Positions 1-7,701 of a stretch of 12,055 nt of DNA are shown piece by piece. The DNA is from an uncultured bacterium (GTDB lineage: Bacteria; Bacteroidota; Bacteroidia; Chitinophagales; CAIOSU01). The stretch is taken from contig CAIOSU010000421.1 of the NCBI GenBank assembly GCA_903861055.1, positions 1-12,055 of the forward strand, read 5' to 3'. The position numbers and the translations under genes were made by a program. How positions within the stretch are numbered: position 1 is the stretch's first letter; each line of letters starts with the position of its first letter. A model generated the notes under the pieces. It had not been told where the DNA came from and did not search any database. It saw only the letters and a list, made by a program, of their open reading frames with translations.

Positions 1-741
1 AGTAACACCAGGGCCACTAAAAGTACCACCTGCTGGGGTGGCTACCAAAGTTACATTCGATTCTCTTACGCAGAAAGTATCAGTAATGCCCAAAGTGATA
101 ACAGGCAGGTCATTAACCACTACTGCAACGGTATCTTCACCAACACAACCAAATTGATCGGTGATAGACAAGGTATAGTCAGTCGTAGCTGTTGGGCTAA
201 CAACAATTGCAGCGGTAGTTTCAGTGGTACTCCAAACATAGCTTAGACCACCAGTTGCTAATAGCTGAGTAGAACCACCTGCACATATTTCACCATCAGC
301 ACCAGCATTGCCACTAGGCAATGCACGCAAAAACAATTCAACCGTATCAGCATTTACACAGCCATTGGCATCGGTGCCTGTTACAGAGTAAAAACCAACC
401 GCGGTAACATTAGTGGTTGGCGTAGTCGCCGAATTGTTCCACAAATAGTCCGTAGCTCCAATTGCACCTAGGGTTGCAGTTTGTCCATCACAAACAGTGG
501 TATCGTTACCGGCAACAACCACAGGCAATTGATTAACAATTGCAGTAGCAAAATCAACCGTACCGTTACAACCATAAATATCAGTAACAGTTAGGCTGTA
601 GCTGGTTGTGCTAGCTGGGCTAACATTGATAGATTGAGTTGTTAAACCACCTGTCCAGTTCCACGCCACGCCATTTTGAGCTATCAAAGTAGCCGTTTCG
701 CCAGCACAAATGGTATCGTCAGGGCCAGCCTCACTTACAGG
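1..741 (-). repeat. Tandem ~70-residue Cys-containing Ig-like repeats (from residue 2217)
   Basis: Repeats start at residues 2217, 2289, 2358 and 2429, so spacings are 72, 69 and 71. Each of the first three has an early Cys (TICAGE, TVCDGQ, EICAGG), a W in the middle (WNWTGG, YLWNNS, YVWSTT), a V-S-P/T-T-x-Y segment, and a late Cys (YGCNG, NGCVN, FGCVG). The fourth is cut by the window edge; its TFSGPGV suggests a different subclass. Such repeats commonly precede the C-terminal sorting or anchoring domain in Bacteroidota exported proteins. Confidence 0.75.
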
Positions 742-3700
742 AGCACTAATAAAGGCAAGTACCTCTTTAGCTGGGCTTGAGCAGCCTGTAATGCCAATTA
801 CCCAATCATAAAACCAATAGTAACTGCTCGTAGTAGTTGCTGTAAAGCTAGTTTTACCGGTAGTAATGCTTATACCCGCCGTAGGTGCTGTATATGGATA
901 GCTATTGCCCCCTGAGTCACGGATCAAGTTTGTAATACCACTGTAAGAATTCAAGCCGATATTATATCTACCTGGGGCAACTGTCCAACCTACATAAATT
1001 TGAACTGGAGTAGTGGCGCCTGAGCCAGTTACCGAAGCCGAAACTGTTGTATCAACCAAGGCATTACCCGCATTCAAGTTGAAGTAGCCCAGTGAAATGG
1101 TACCAGTACCAACTGGATAAATAGTTAATGAATCTATCCTTACCGTTTCAGTAACTTCAAACTCAAGACCCCAACCAGCAGTAGCAGAAATAAAAGTACC
1201 TGTTGCAGTGGCGGCTGGTTTTGCCGTTCTTTCAAAAAATCCTTCGGTACCAACTACATAATAGTTTTGAGAGCTGCTTAGCGAAGGAGTGAAGAATACA
1301 TCGCCAGACCCTACAGAGTTGGTCAATGCAGCATCATCATACCATTCCAACTCCAAAAAGTTACCAAAATCGGCAGTAAGTTCTAATACATCGCCTAAGC
1401 AACCAGTATCGCCTATTGCAGCAGGGGCTGCTGGTATAGCGAGTATATTTATCGATTGGGAAAGGGTATCGTTTAGGTTATATTGGTCGGTAGCCAATGA
1501 ATGATAAGTTGTTGCATTTAATGAGCCTCCAGCATAGGTATTAATAGAACCTACAACTATTGTGTCGTAAGCTTGAGAGGCAATAGGCCCTGCATAAGTA
1601 GTGGTTAATGTTTGGGCAACTGCTCCTGTAAAATCAACAGTTACATCGAAGTTGCTTTGTGGTTGCGTACCTTGGTTGAATATTACCACCACAACACCAT
1701 TTAAACTATCGCCGCAAGTGCTTTCAACAGGAGAAAGCAAGCTAAATAATTGAATATCATTTTCAGATGGAAGGTATTCATCTGCGCCTATATCAACTGT
1801 AGTAGAAGGAGCTAAAGGACGAGTATCGCCATCAATATCAATAGCTACGCCTGCGCTATTATCACCAACATTGTTGGCCAACAAGCCCAAAAGATGTAAA
1901 TCATCTGACCCAACAAAAGTAGGATCGCCTTGAAGCGAATTAAGATTGAACGTTGATTGAGCAGCTAACCATGCAGCTATGCTGGCATAATTGAAAGCAG
2001 TAGTAGTTCCTCCAGACCTCACAAACAAGGTCGAGCTTCCGCTATAATAAATATTGTAGTCAATTGCTACGTGGTTACTAGTTGCCACTGCTACAGCATC
2101 TTCAAAAGCAAAATCCGTTGTCGAATAGAAGATATTGTTGCGTATATCAAGTCGTTTAGTATTGGTAACTAGGTAAATGGCCGAGTTGCCTACTACCGTA
2201 TTGTGAAAAACGTCAATATGCGAGCCGTTAACAATATACAAGCCATAATCAGTATTACTGCGCACCATATTATTTACTACACGTGCCCTGCGGGTGGTAT
2301 CAGCAGTATTGGCATCATTCAAATAAATACCCCAATCTGGTGTAAATACCGTATTACCTTCTACCTCAAAATAGCCATTCATGTCTGTCAGGTAAATGCC
2401 ATCGCCATTGGTCAAATCGCGCAAACTATCTATCAAGTTGTTGTGCAAAATCAACGAGTCTTGGTCATCTACAAAAATACCTGCATTAAACTGCTGCAAC
2501 AAGGTTGAGTTGGTTACTTTTATTCCTTTTAACAAGGATGTACCTGAGCCTTCTAAGCGAATTGCTTGATAGCCCCCAACAATAAGGGTACTATCTACCC
2601 ATAGGTAGTTGGCATTATTACCTTCTGCCGAAATAGAGGTTTCCGAAGCAGAAGCTACAATACCAGCATTAGTTGTGTTGGTGGTAGTATTGCTCATGCT
2701 AATGGTGCTATTTCTAATGGTAACAAAATCGGCTTGGTTGTTAAGCTGCACGCCAAAACCTTGTGCAGCAGTAGCACTTTCAATGGTAAGGTTGTTTATG
2801 GTAACATAATCGGTACCATTCAATAACAAGGTAGCATACTTAATCGTACCATCATGGGTTAGGGTTTCACCTTGTCCATTGAATGTAATGGTAGCAGTTG
2901 GACCAGAACCTGGCACTTCGCCAATGGTTACTTGCTCATTGTAAGGACCAGATGCGGTTGCCACTGTAAGCACAACATCACCTAAGATACCACAAGACAA
3001 TGCAGCGGCTGCATCGTTAAATGTTTGATAGTTGCCGCTACCAGTAGGCAATGCACTATTGATGGTATAGCTACCGGCTGGTAATGCCAGGCAAATATGA
3101 AACACCAAGGTATCGTTAACGGTGTTGGCATCTGGCGCACCATTGGGTTCACTTGTCCAAACGGTAATGGTGTACGATTGGCTTGTGAAATCAAACGAAC
3201 CGATTGAAACAGTATCGCTAGCCAAACTTGCCAACAAAATAGGACTGTGCACATAAACCGGAAGAGTGGTATCAATAACACCGTCATTGATATTTACATA
3301 CACATTCACGTCAGTTAAGTTAGCTACGCCTAAATTCTGGATAACCACATCGATAGGATAGTTGCCTGGGGCAAATGGCTGCGATGGGGTTAGCAAATCG
3401 ATAGTTGCCGCATCATCGGCCGCTGGGGTATACTCAATTGCACCTGGGTCAGGGGTAGCACTGCGAGCTATGCCAAAGAAATCGATAGGAACAGCCGCCA
3501 GAGATTCAGCCAAATCATTGAATACTGCCGATGTAGGGGTGTAATCAAAATTGGCCGGATCGGCAAAACGCGGGTTGCGAGAGAAGCCGCTTAAATCATA
3601 CGTTCCTAAGTTAGCTGCTTGCCAATCGGCTAGTGTTGGTTGTGCAGTAGTGTAGTAACCTACGTTGTTGGTGCCAGTAGCAGAATTGATAAAATAAACG

Positions 3701-6700
3701 TTTTTATCAAAAACAATATCACTAGTGCTAGTTGACATATAAGAACCATACTTAGCTCCAGTTCCTGTAGTGGTGTTATAAAAAATGTTATTCTTCACCA
3801 CAACATTAGTAGCTAATGTTACCTGATAGAAACAAGAAACTATGCTTGTTGAAACAAAATTCTGATTATCCAACACCACAGTATTGTTCAGCACATGCAT
3901 ACCATCGCTGCTGCTGTTGTAAATAGCATAAGTAAGTGAGCTATTGTTAAAATCGTAAATAAGATTGTTGCTCACAACGTTTACCGTAGCTGTATCGGCA
4001 TCAGCTCCAGTAAAGTATATACCGTAAGATGAGCTGGTTAAGCTGCTAGCTCCACCATGGGTATTGTGTATTCGGTTAGCATTTATTTTTGCACTAAACA
4101 AACTAGTTGCACCATATATGCCATTAAAAGTGGTTACTGTTGCTAGGGTCGGGCGGCTAATATCGTTACCTTGAATCAAGCTATTGCTATTATAACCAAG
4201 GTATACACCAAAGCTGTAAAAGTCTTGAATTTTGTTATTCAAAATTCTGTTGTTAACAGTTGAAGTACCGCCAGTAGGACCGTAAACAGTTATGCCATAT
4301 GCACCACCGAGTATAGTATTGCCCTCAATCAAGTTATCGCTTCCAGTAGGGCCTGATGTTGATATTGGGGTAGTAGTAGATGCGGACAAAACAATACCTG
4401 CAGAGTTTGCGGTTGTGGTACTGGTTACCAAAGTCAAATCAACAACGCTATTAGTTATGGTATTGTGGTCGGCATTATTCAGCAATTGAATGCCGTAACC
4501 ATAAACTGCACTCAACGAACGGATTACCAAGCTATCGATAGTAACATATTGCGCGCCATCGAGCTGCAAGATATGCCTAGCACCGGCTATCGCGGCAAAC
4601 TCAAGCGTATCGCCATTACCATTAAAAGTTATCGGGTTTGCAGCACCCATACCGTTTATAGCCGGAATAATAACTTGCTCGTTATATGGGCCGCTACCTG
4701 GAGTTACGTTAAACGTTACTGGGCCAGTAATACCGCACACCAACATAGAGTCTATAGCATCGGTAAAGCTCGAAAAGTTGCTACCAGCTGTAGGCAAATT
4801 AGCATCAATGGTAAATGCGCCTTGCATGCCTATACAAGTCAATATAGTTAGCGTATCGTTGGCTTGGAATGCATCGGCTACAGCATTTGGATTTGAGGTC
4901 CAAGCCCGGATAGTATCAAAACCGGTTGGCACAAAACTACCCAAGTTAATAGGGCTGCTATTGGTTGATGGCGCAACCGGCGTTGATGAGCTGCTTAAGG
5001 TTTGCCCTACGCCATTTACGCTCCACTGCAAATCAAAAGAATTCACGGTATTGGCACCAAAATTGCGCACCTCCACATCAACGTTTTGCGATGCAGGGGT
5101 TACAATTTGTAGTGGTGCCACAAAATTGAACACACCTATATCGTTAGCGACACCCGAAAATTCAATTGCACCTGGGTCGGTACTTGTACCACGGCTAGTG
5201 CCAAAAATATCCACCAGAATACCTTGGTTGGGCACAACATTGTTAAACGATGGGTTGCCTGGAGTAAAATCGCCCGTAGCAGCATTCACAAAAAGTGGAT
5301 TAACCGAGTAGCTATTCAAGTCTTGCGAAGTAGCTGTTTGCCATGCGCCCAATGTTGCAAACGAAGAACTAAGGTAACCGAATGCATTGGTACCGGTTGG
5401 GGCATTCACAAAAGCTACATTATAATTGCTGGTAAATACAGTGGTGGCAGTGTTAAAGTAAAAGGCTACATGCGATGAGGTGCCAGTGCGACTTAAGTTG
5501 AAAATATTGCCAAAAAACTCTAAGCCTGTGGCCGTTGTGGTTTGGTAAACTCCATAAGTATTGCCAGTGGTGGTAGTGGTGGTACTGGTTAAATCAACCG
5601 TATTGTGAAGATACTTCACTCCATCGCTTCCACCATTATAAATGGCATTTATTTGGCCATTGTTGTTAATGTCGTAAATCAAGTTATTGCTTACAATATT
5701 TTCATTGCCCACGGTAGCATCGCAAATGGTATGGTATATTCCAAAATGGTTACTGGTTGATAGCGGAATGCTGCCAGCGGTGTTATGTATCCTATTCGCA
5801 TTTATGATACAGTTTTCGGAATTACCACTGAAATATATAGCATAAACTACAATAACGCCCGTTCTATTAGGCCTGCTTATATCATTACCATCAACTACGG
5901 TAGCATTGTTATCAGCTAGGAAATAGAAACCATAGGCGTAAAAATCCAACAAAGTATTGTTTGTAAAACTGTTGCTGTTGCTGCCACCGGCATTAATCCT
6001 AACAGAATAATAACCGCCCAATAAGGTGTTTTTTTCGAACGTATTGTTGCTGCCATTGTTGCCATTGGTAGCGTTTGTGTTTGCTGCACCAGAGAATACT
6101 ATCGCCCCAGTGTTAGTAGCTGTAGTGCTGGTAGTTGCACGATTGTCAATTATACAATTGCGAAGAACATTATTGTCAGATTTGTTGGAAAACAACACGC
6201 CAAATCCGAAGGTTGCATTCACTGTTTGAATAACCAAACTATCGATAGTAACATAATCAGCACCATTGAATCGAAGCGTAAATCTGTTTGTTGTAGTAGC
6301 ATCAAATCTCAAAGTATCGCCATTACCATTAAAGGTAATAGTATTAGTAGCGCTTGCGCCCAAAATTTCGGGAATGGTTACTTGTTCATTATAAGGGCCG
6401 CTGCCAGGCACTACATTAAACACTACTGGGCCTGTAACGCCACAAAGGGCTAAAGAGTCAATAGCATCAGTAAAGCTGGCAAAATTGGTTGAACTGGTTG
6501 GCTGAGTGGCATCAATGGTAAAAGTACCAGCCATACCAATACAAATACTCAAACTTGCGGTGTCATTCACGTTAATGGTATCGGCTATGCCATTTGGCAT
6601 CGACGTCCAGGCCCTCAGCAAATCGCCACTTACGGGGGTATAGGTGCCAATAACAATTGGTGCAGAAGTAGCTGCAGATGCCAAAGGCGGGCCTGTATAG

Positions 6701-7389
6701 TTAAAGGATGGCTGTTGTACTCCATTAATCTCCCAACCTACCATTACTGAATCAAGCGGTAGATTGCCAAAATTCTTTACATCAACCGTTACGTTTTGAA
6801 GATTTGCCGTAGTTGGGCTCAATGGATTGCTGATAGTAAGTCCTGCATCAACATCGCCAACCGGATTTGCAATAATGTTGGCAATAAATCCTGCATCATT
6901 AACTACATTGCTAGAGTATAACTCAACAGTTAAGCAACCGCTTGGGTTGGTAGCCGTAACCAAGCCTGGACCCACACATTTGTCGTTTACCTGTGCACCA
7001 CCGGTTGTATTATTATAAAGTTCGGCGCCAGTAACAGTATTGCCGTTGTGCACTATCACGTAATCGAAAGTAGAGTTTACTCCAAACTGCGTAAAGTCAA
7101 GCCCAATTGGTGTGCCTAGTGTGTCGTGGCATATGGTAACAACAGTATTACATCCACAGTTTGGGTAGTTTTGCGCCGCTGTGCCAATATTTATACCAGA
7201 GCATAAAATAACTGACCCACCAGGCCCACCTGGGTCTGAAAAGCTAGTATAACCGCCACTTGGAGCAAAAATTGTTTGAGTAGAACCTGCTACTGGGGTC
7301 AAGTTTTGGGCAAACAGGGCACCTGAAAGAAACATGAGGAATGTAACAATCAGTGAACCTACATTTAGCGTAAAGGTCGGCTTCATCAT
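1..7389 (-). CDS. Giant secreted modular beta-helix/Ig-like surface protein (C-terminus outside window)
   Basis: I read the frame triplet by triplet from 7389 to 1 and found no stop, giving 2463 codons cut by the left edge. The start is a tandem ATG ATG (7389 and 7386); either could serve, and there is no clear Shine-Dalgarno. Residues 1-27 are a signal peptide (basic K3, hydrophobic 10-26, cleavage after LFA before Q28). In order follow a CUB-like domain (~35-175), three units of CARDB-like Ig domain plus right-handed beta-helix (179-743, 749-1320, 1325-1872), a fourth Ig domain (~1878-1980), an Ig_7-like module with an insert (1984-2213), and ~70-residue Ig-like repeats from 2217. Composition is rich in Thr, Ser, Asn, Val and Gly, and poor in Lys and Arg. 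Known relatives in Bacteroidota are cell-surface or type IX-secreted proteins; adhesion or glycan binding is inferred. No catalytic residues are assigned. A sorting domain would lie beyond position 1. Confidence 0.96.
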   Translation of the reverse strand, partial: MMKPTFTLNVGSLIVTFLMFLSGALFAQNLTPVAGSTQTIFAPSGGYTSFSDPGGPGGSVILCSGINIGTAAQNYPNCGCNTVVTICHDTLGTPIGLDFTQFGVNSTFDYVIVHNGNTVTGAELYNNTTGGAQVNDKCVGPGLVTATNPSGCLTVELYSSNVVNDAGFIANIIANPVGDVDAGLTISNPLSPTTANLQNVTVDVKNFGNLPLDSVMVGWEINGVQQPSFNYTGPPLASAATSAPIVIGTYTPVSGDLLRAWTSMPNGIADTINVNDTASLSICIGMAGTFTIDATQPTSSTNFASFTDAIDSLALCGVTGPVVFNVVPGSGPYNEQVTIPEILGASATNTITFNGNGDTLRFDATTTNRFTLRFNGADYVTIDSLVIQTVNATFGFGVLFSNKSDNNVLRNCIIDNRATTSTTATNTGAIVFSGAANTNATNGNNGSNNTFEKNTLLGGYYSVRINAGGSNSNSFTNNTLLDFYAYGFYFLADNNATVVDGNDISRPNRTGVIVVYAIYFSGNSENCIINANRIHNTAGSIPLSTSNHFGIYHTICDATVGNENIVSNNLIYDINNNGQINAIYNGGSDGVKYLHNTVDLTSTTTTTTGNTYGVYQTTTATGLEFFGNIFNLSRTGTSSHVAFYFNTATTVFTSNYNVAFVNAPTGTNAFGYLSSSFATLGAWQTATSQDLNSYSVNPLFVNAATGDFTPGNPSFNNVVPNQGILVDIFGTSRGTSTDPGAIEFSGVANDIGVFNFVAPLQIVTPASQNVDVEVRNFGANTVNSFDLQWSVNGVGQTLSSSSTPVAPSTNSSPINLGSFVPTGFDTIRAWTSNPNAVADAFQANDTLTILTCIGMQGAFTIDANLPTAGSNFSSFTDAIDSMLVCGITGPVTFNVTPGSGPYNEQVIIPAINGMGAANPITFNGNGDTLEFAAIAGARHILQLDGAQYVTIDSLVIRSLSAVYGYGIQLLNNADHNTITNSVVDLTLVTSTTTANSAGIVLSASTTTPISTSGPTGSDNLIEGNTILGGAYGITVYGPTGGTSTVNNRILNNKIQDFYSFGVYLGYNSNSLIQGNDISRPTLATVTTFNGIYGATSLFSAKINANRIHNTHGGASSLTSSSYGIYFTGADADTATVNVVSNNLIYDFNNSSLTYAIYNSSSDGMHVLNNTVVLDNQNFVSTSIVSCFYQVTLATNVVVKNNIFYNTTTGTGAKYGSYMSTSTSDIVFDKNVYFINSATGTNNVGYYTTAQPTLADWQAANLGTYDLSGFSRNPRFADPANFDYTPTSAVFNDLAESLAAVPIDFFGIARSATPDPGAIEYTPAADDAATIDLLTPSQPFAPGNYPIDVVIQNLGVANLTDVNVYVNINDGVIDTTLPVYVHSPILLASLASDTVSIGSFDFTSQSYTITVWTSEPNGAPDANTVNDTLVFHICLALPAGSYTINSALPTGSGNYQTFNDAAAALSCGILGDVVLTVATASGPYNEQVTIGEVPGSGPTATITFNGQGETLTHDGTIKYATLLLNGTDYVTINNLTIESATAAQGFGVQLNNQADFVTIRNSTISMSNTTTNTTNAGIVASASETSISAEGNNANYLWVDSTLIVGGYQAIRLEGSGTSLLKGIKVTNSTLLQQFNAGIFVDDQDSLILHNNLIDSLRDLTNGDGIYLTDMNGYFEVEGNTVFTPDWGIYLNDANTADTTRRARVVNNMVRSNTDYGLYIVNGSHIDVFHNTVVGNSAIYLVTNTKRLDIRNNIFYSTTDFAFEDAVAVATSNHVAIDYNIYYSGSSTLFVRSGGTTTAFNYASIAAWLAAQSTFNLNSLQGDPTFVGSDDLHLLGLLANNVGDNSAGVAIDIDGDTRPLAPSTTVDIGADEYLPSENDIQLFSLLSPVESTCGDSLNGVVVVIFNQGTQPQSNFDVTVDFTGAVAQTLTTTYAGPIASQAYDTIVVGSINTYAGGSLNATTYHSLATDQYNLNDTLSQSINILAIPAAPAAIGDTGCLGDVLELTADFGNFLELEWYDDAALTNSVGSGDVFFTPSLSSSQNYYVVGTEGFFERTAKPAATATGTFISATAGWGLEFEVTETVRIDSLTIYPVGTGTISLGYFNLNAGNALVDTTVSASVTGSGATTPVQIYVGWTVAPGRYNIGLNSYSGITNLIRDSGGNSYPYTAPTAGISITTGKTSFTATTTSSYYWFYDWVIGITGCSSPAKEVLAFISAPVSEAGPDDTICAGETATLIAQNGVAWNWTGGLTTQSINVSPASTTSYSLTVTDIYGCNGTVDFATAIVNQLPVVVAGNDTTVCDGQTATLGAIGATDYLWNNSATTPTTNVTAVGFYSVTGTDANGCVNADTVELFLRALPSGNAGADGEICAGGSTQLLATGGLSYVWSTTETTAAIVVSPTATTDYTLSITDQFGCVGEDTVAVVVNDLPVITLGITDTFCVRESNVTLVATPAGGTFSGPGVT
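751..1440 (-). other. Ig_7-like module interrupted by a ~150-residue beta-rich insert (residues 1984-2213)
   Basis: The module opens AIPAAPAAIGDTGCLGDVLELTA, passes EWYDDAAL and reaches YYVVGTEG near residue 2050. This is the usual course of the Bacteroidota Ig_7 or CHU_C-associated Ig fold. The expected closing strand with its second Cys (ITGCSSPAKEVLAF, C2203) appears only ~150 residues later. In between lies a segment with LEFEVTETVRIDSLTIYP, GYFNLNAG, VQIYVGWTVAPGRYNIGL and YPYTAP, probably a separate beta-sandwich inserted in a loop. Confidence 0.6.
1471..1758 (-). repeat. CARDB-like Ig domain 4, not followed by a helix (residues ~1878-1975)
   Basis: It starts DIQLFSLLSPVESTCGDSLN, has VVVVIFNQGTQPQSN, and ends QYNLNDTLSQSINI. 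The N-x-G and N-D-T landmarks match domains 1-3, but the W-T-S-x-P segment is missing. An Ig_7-like module follows instead of a helix, so the series is 3.5 units long. Confidence 0.6.
1774..3075 (-). repeat. Right-handed beta-helix module 3, divergent (residues 1439-1872)
   Basis: The third helix module keeps the entrance (GSYTINSA, SGPYNEQVTI, TDYVTINNLTIES, AQGFGVQLNN) and the Cys pair C1433/C1466, again 33 apart. The middle lacks the GNDISRP and NANRIHNT blocks of modules 1 and 2. It carries other turns instead (DGIYLTDMNGYFEVEGNTV, GLYIVNGSHIDVFHNTVVGN, LDIRNNIFYS). It ends in VDIGADEY, the commoner terminal motif of Bacteroidota beta-helix proteins, rather than DPGAIEF/Y. It is about 20-30 residues shorter than its sisters. 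Confidence 0.82.
3088..3417 (-). repeat. CARDB-like Ig domain 3 (residues ~1325-1434)
   Basis: This is the third homologue: IDLLTPSQPFAPG, IDVVIQNLGVANLTDV, TVWTSEPNGAPDANTVNDT, then CLALPAG before helix module 3. It carries a longer middle loop (INDGVIDTTLPVYVH) than copies 1 and 2. Confidence 0.7.
3430..4821 (-). repeat. Right-handed beta-helix module 2 (residues 857-1320)
   Basis: This is the second helix module, 569 codons downstream of module 1 and its closest relative. Shared blocks in order are GAFTIDA, SFTDAIDS, SGPYNEQV, AQYVTIDSLVI, GNDISRP, INANRIHNT, VVSNNLIYD, AIYNSSSDG, LNNTVVL and the closing DPGAIEY. The Cys pair C852/C885 has the same 33-residue spacing as in module 1. A 20-base string (4607-4626) is identical to 6314-6333 in module 1 at the exact unit offset, which supports duplication inside the gene. 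Confidence 0.85.
4834..5145 (-). repeat. CARDB-like Ig domain 2 (residues ~749-852)
   Basis: This is a homologue of Ig domain 1: NDIGVFNFVAPLQIVTP, VDVEVRNFGANTVNS, RAWTSNPNAVADAFQANDT, then CIGMQG before helix module 2. The same late motifs and linker occur at the same distance from the helix, so Ig plus helix is the duplicated unit. Confidence 0.7.
5161..6528 (-). repeat. Right-handed beta-helix module 1 (residues 288-743)
   Basis: This is the first of three homologous helix modules. It opens with GTFTIDA...SFTDAIDS, then SGPYNEQVTI, ADYVTIDSLVI, and successive PbH1-like turns rich in Asn (NNTLLDFYAYGFYF, GNDISRP, NANRIHNT, VSNNLIYD, LHNTVDL). It closes with NPLFV...GDFTP...DPGAIEF, a pattern typical of parallel beta-helix proteins of the pectate-lyase superfamily. 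A Cys pair, C283 and C316, brackets the helix entrance. Such folds serve as adhesins, lyases or epimerases; no active site is recognisable here. Confidence 0.85.
6544..6855 (-). repeat. CARDB-like Ig domain 1 (residues ~179-282)
   Basis: The domain begins DVDAGLTISNPLSP and contains VTVDVKNFGNLPLDS and RAWTSMPNGIADTINVNDT. The pattern (V-x-V-x-N-x-G early, W-T-S-x-P-N-G and N-D-T late) matches CARDB-type Ig-like domains, which are adhesion or spacer modules in secreted bacterial proteins. It leads straight into helix module 1 through SICIGMAG. Confidence 0.7.
6865..7287 (-). other. CUB-like domain of the giant protein (residues ~35-175)
   Basis: After the signal peptide comes a Cys-containing beta-rich segment. 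It has a run of cysteines (LCSG, NCGCN, TICHD, DKCVG, SGCLTVEL) and the core TFDYVIVHNGN, which resembles the Y-D-x-L-x-I-x-D-G strand of CUB domains. CUB domains are extracellular beta-sandwiches that bind protein or carbohydrate and are often found at the N-terminus of Bacteroidota secreted proteins. The assignment rests on motif resemblance and position only. Confidence 0.55.
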
Positions 7390-7415
7390 ACAGTTTGGAT
7401 TGTCATTAAATCAAA

Positions 7416-7506
7416 TAAACAATCGGCTATTTTCGGGGGATAACCAGTTGCTAAGAATTAATTCTGTTAAATTAATGCGTTAAAATAGCATTAACAATCG
7501 GTATTT
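7416..7506 (-). repeat. Leader direct repeat upstream of the giant gene
   Basis: On the minus strand AAATAGCCGATTGTTTAT (7433-7416) and AAATACCGATTGTTAAT (7506-7490) differ by one inserted G and one substitution. The copies are about 74 bp apart and both lie within 120 bp upstream of the start. Paired sites for a regulator is one reading. Confidence 0.45.
7472..7494. repeat. 7-bp inverted repeat upstream of the giant gene
   Basis: TTAATGC (7472-7478) and GCATTAA (7488-7494) are perfect inverted arms around a 9-nt AT-rich centre. It sits roughly 85-105 bp before the giant gene start. It could be an operator or an RNA hairpin in the leader, but AT-rich DNA produces such arms by chance. Confidence 0.3.
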
Positions 7507-7669
7507 AATTAAAAAAATGCATTTTCAATCAATGTTTTTATAAATTTGATTATCAAATAATTACGCCTACTAAATTAATTTATTTATTTACGGAAATTTT
7601 GAAAGAAACACCCAGAACAAAAGCCTAGTAACCATTTAGGTATTTAATAAAAAACTAATTATACTTTTT

Positions 7670-7701
7670 CTTTTAAAAAGAACCGATTAGGGAGTCTAAT
7701 C
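7670..7701 (-). terminator. Candidate intrinsic terminator after the M28 peptidase gene
   Basis: Read on the minus strand, a perfect 6-bp stem GATTAG/CTAATC with a 5-nt loop (7701-7685) is followed by GGTTCTTTTT. It starts about 65 bp past the peptidase stop. The stem is short and AT-rich and the T tract is offset by four or five bases, so it would be a weak terminator. Confidence 0.4.

Noticed and set aside
2982..3287. A 101-residue minus-strand open frame
   Set aside because: It is an out-of-frame shadow inside Ig domain 3 and the start of helix 3 of the giant gene, without recognisable motifs.
4778..5311. A 177-residue plus-strand open frame, the longest among many plus-strand frames within 1-7389
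   Set aside because: It lies antisense to beta-helix 2 and Ig domain 2 of the giant protein, which show clear domain motifs. The frame exists because the Thr/Asn/Val-rich codons on the other strand avoid stops.
1774..6528. Possible CRISPR or DNA tandem repeat array, because similar phrases recur
   Set aside because: The recurrence is at ~1.7 kb protein-domain scale, in frame and diverged, and is not a short direct-repeat array with spacers.
7455..7464. Palindrome GAATTAATTC
   Set aside because: A 10-bp AT-only core palindrome in highly AT-rich DNA is expected by chance.
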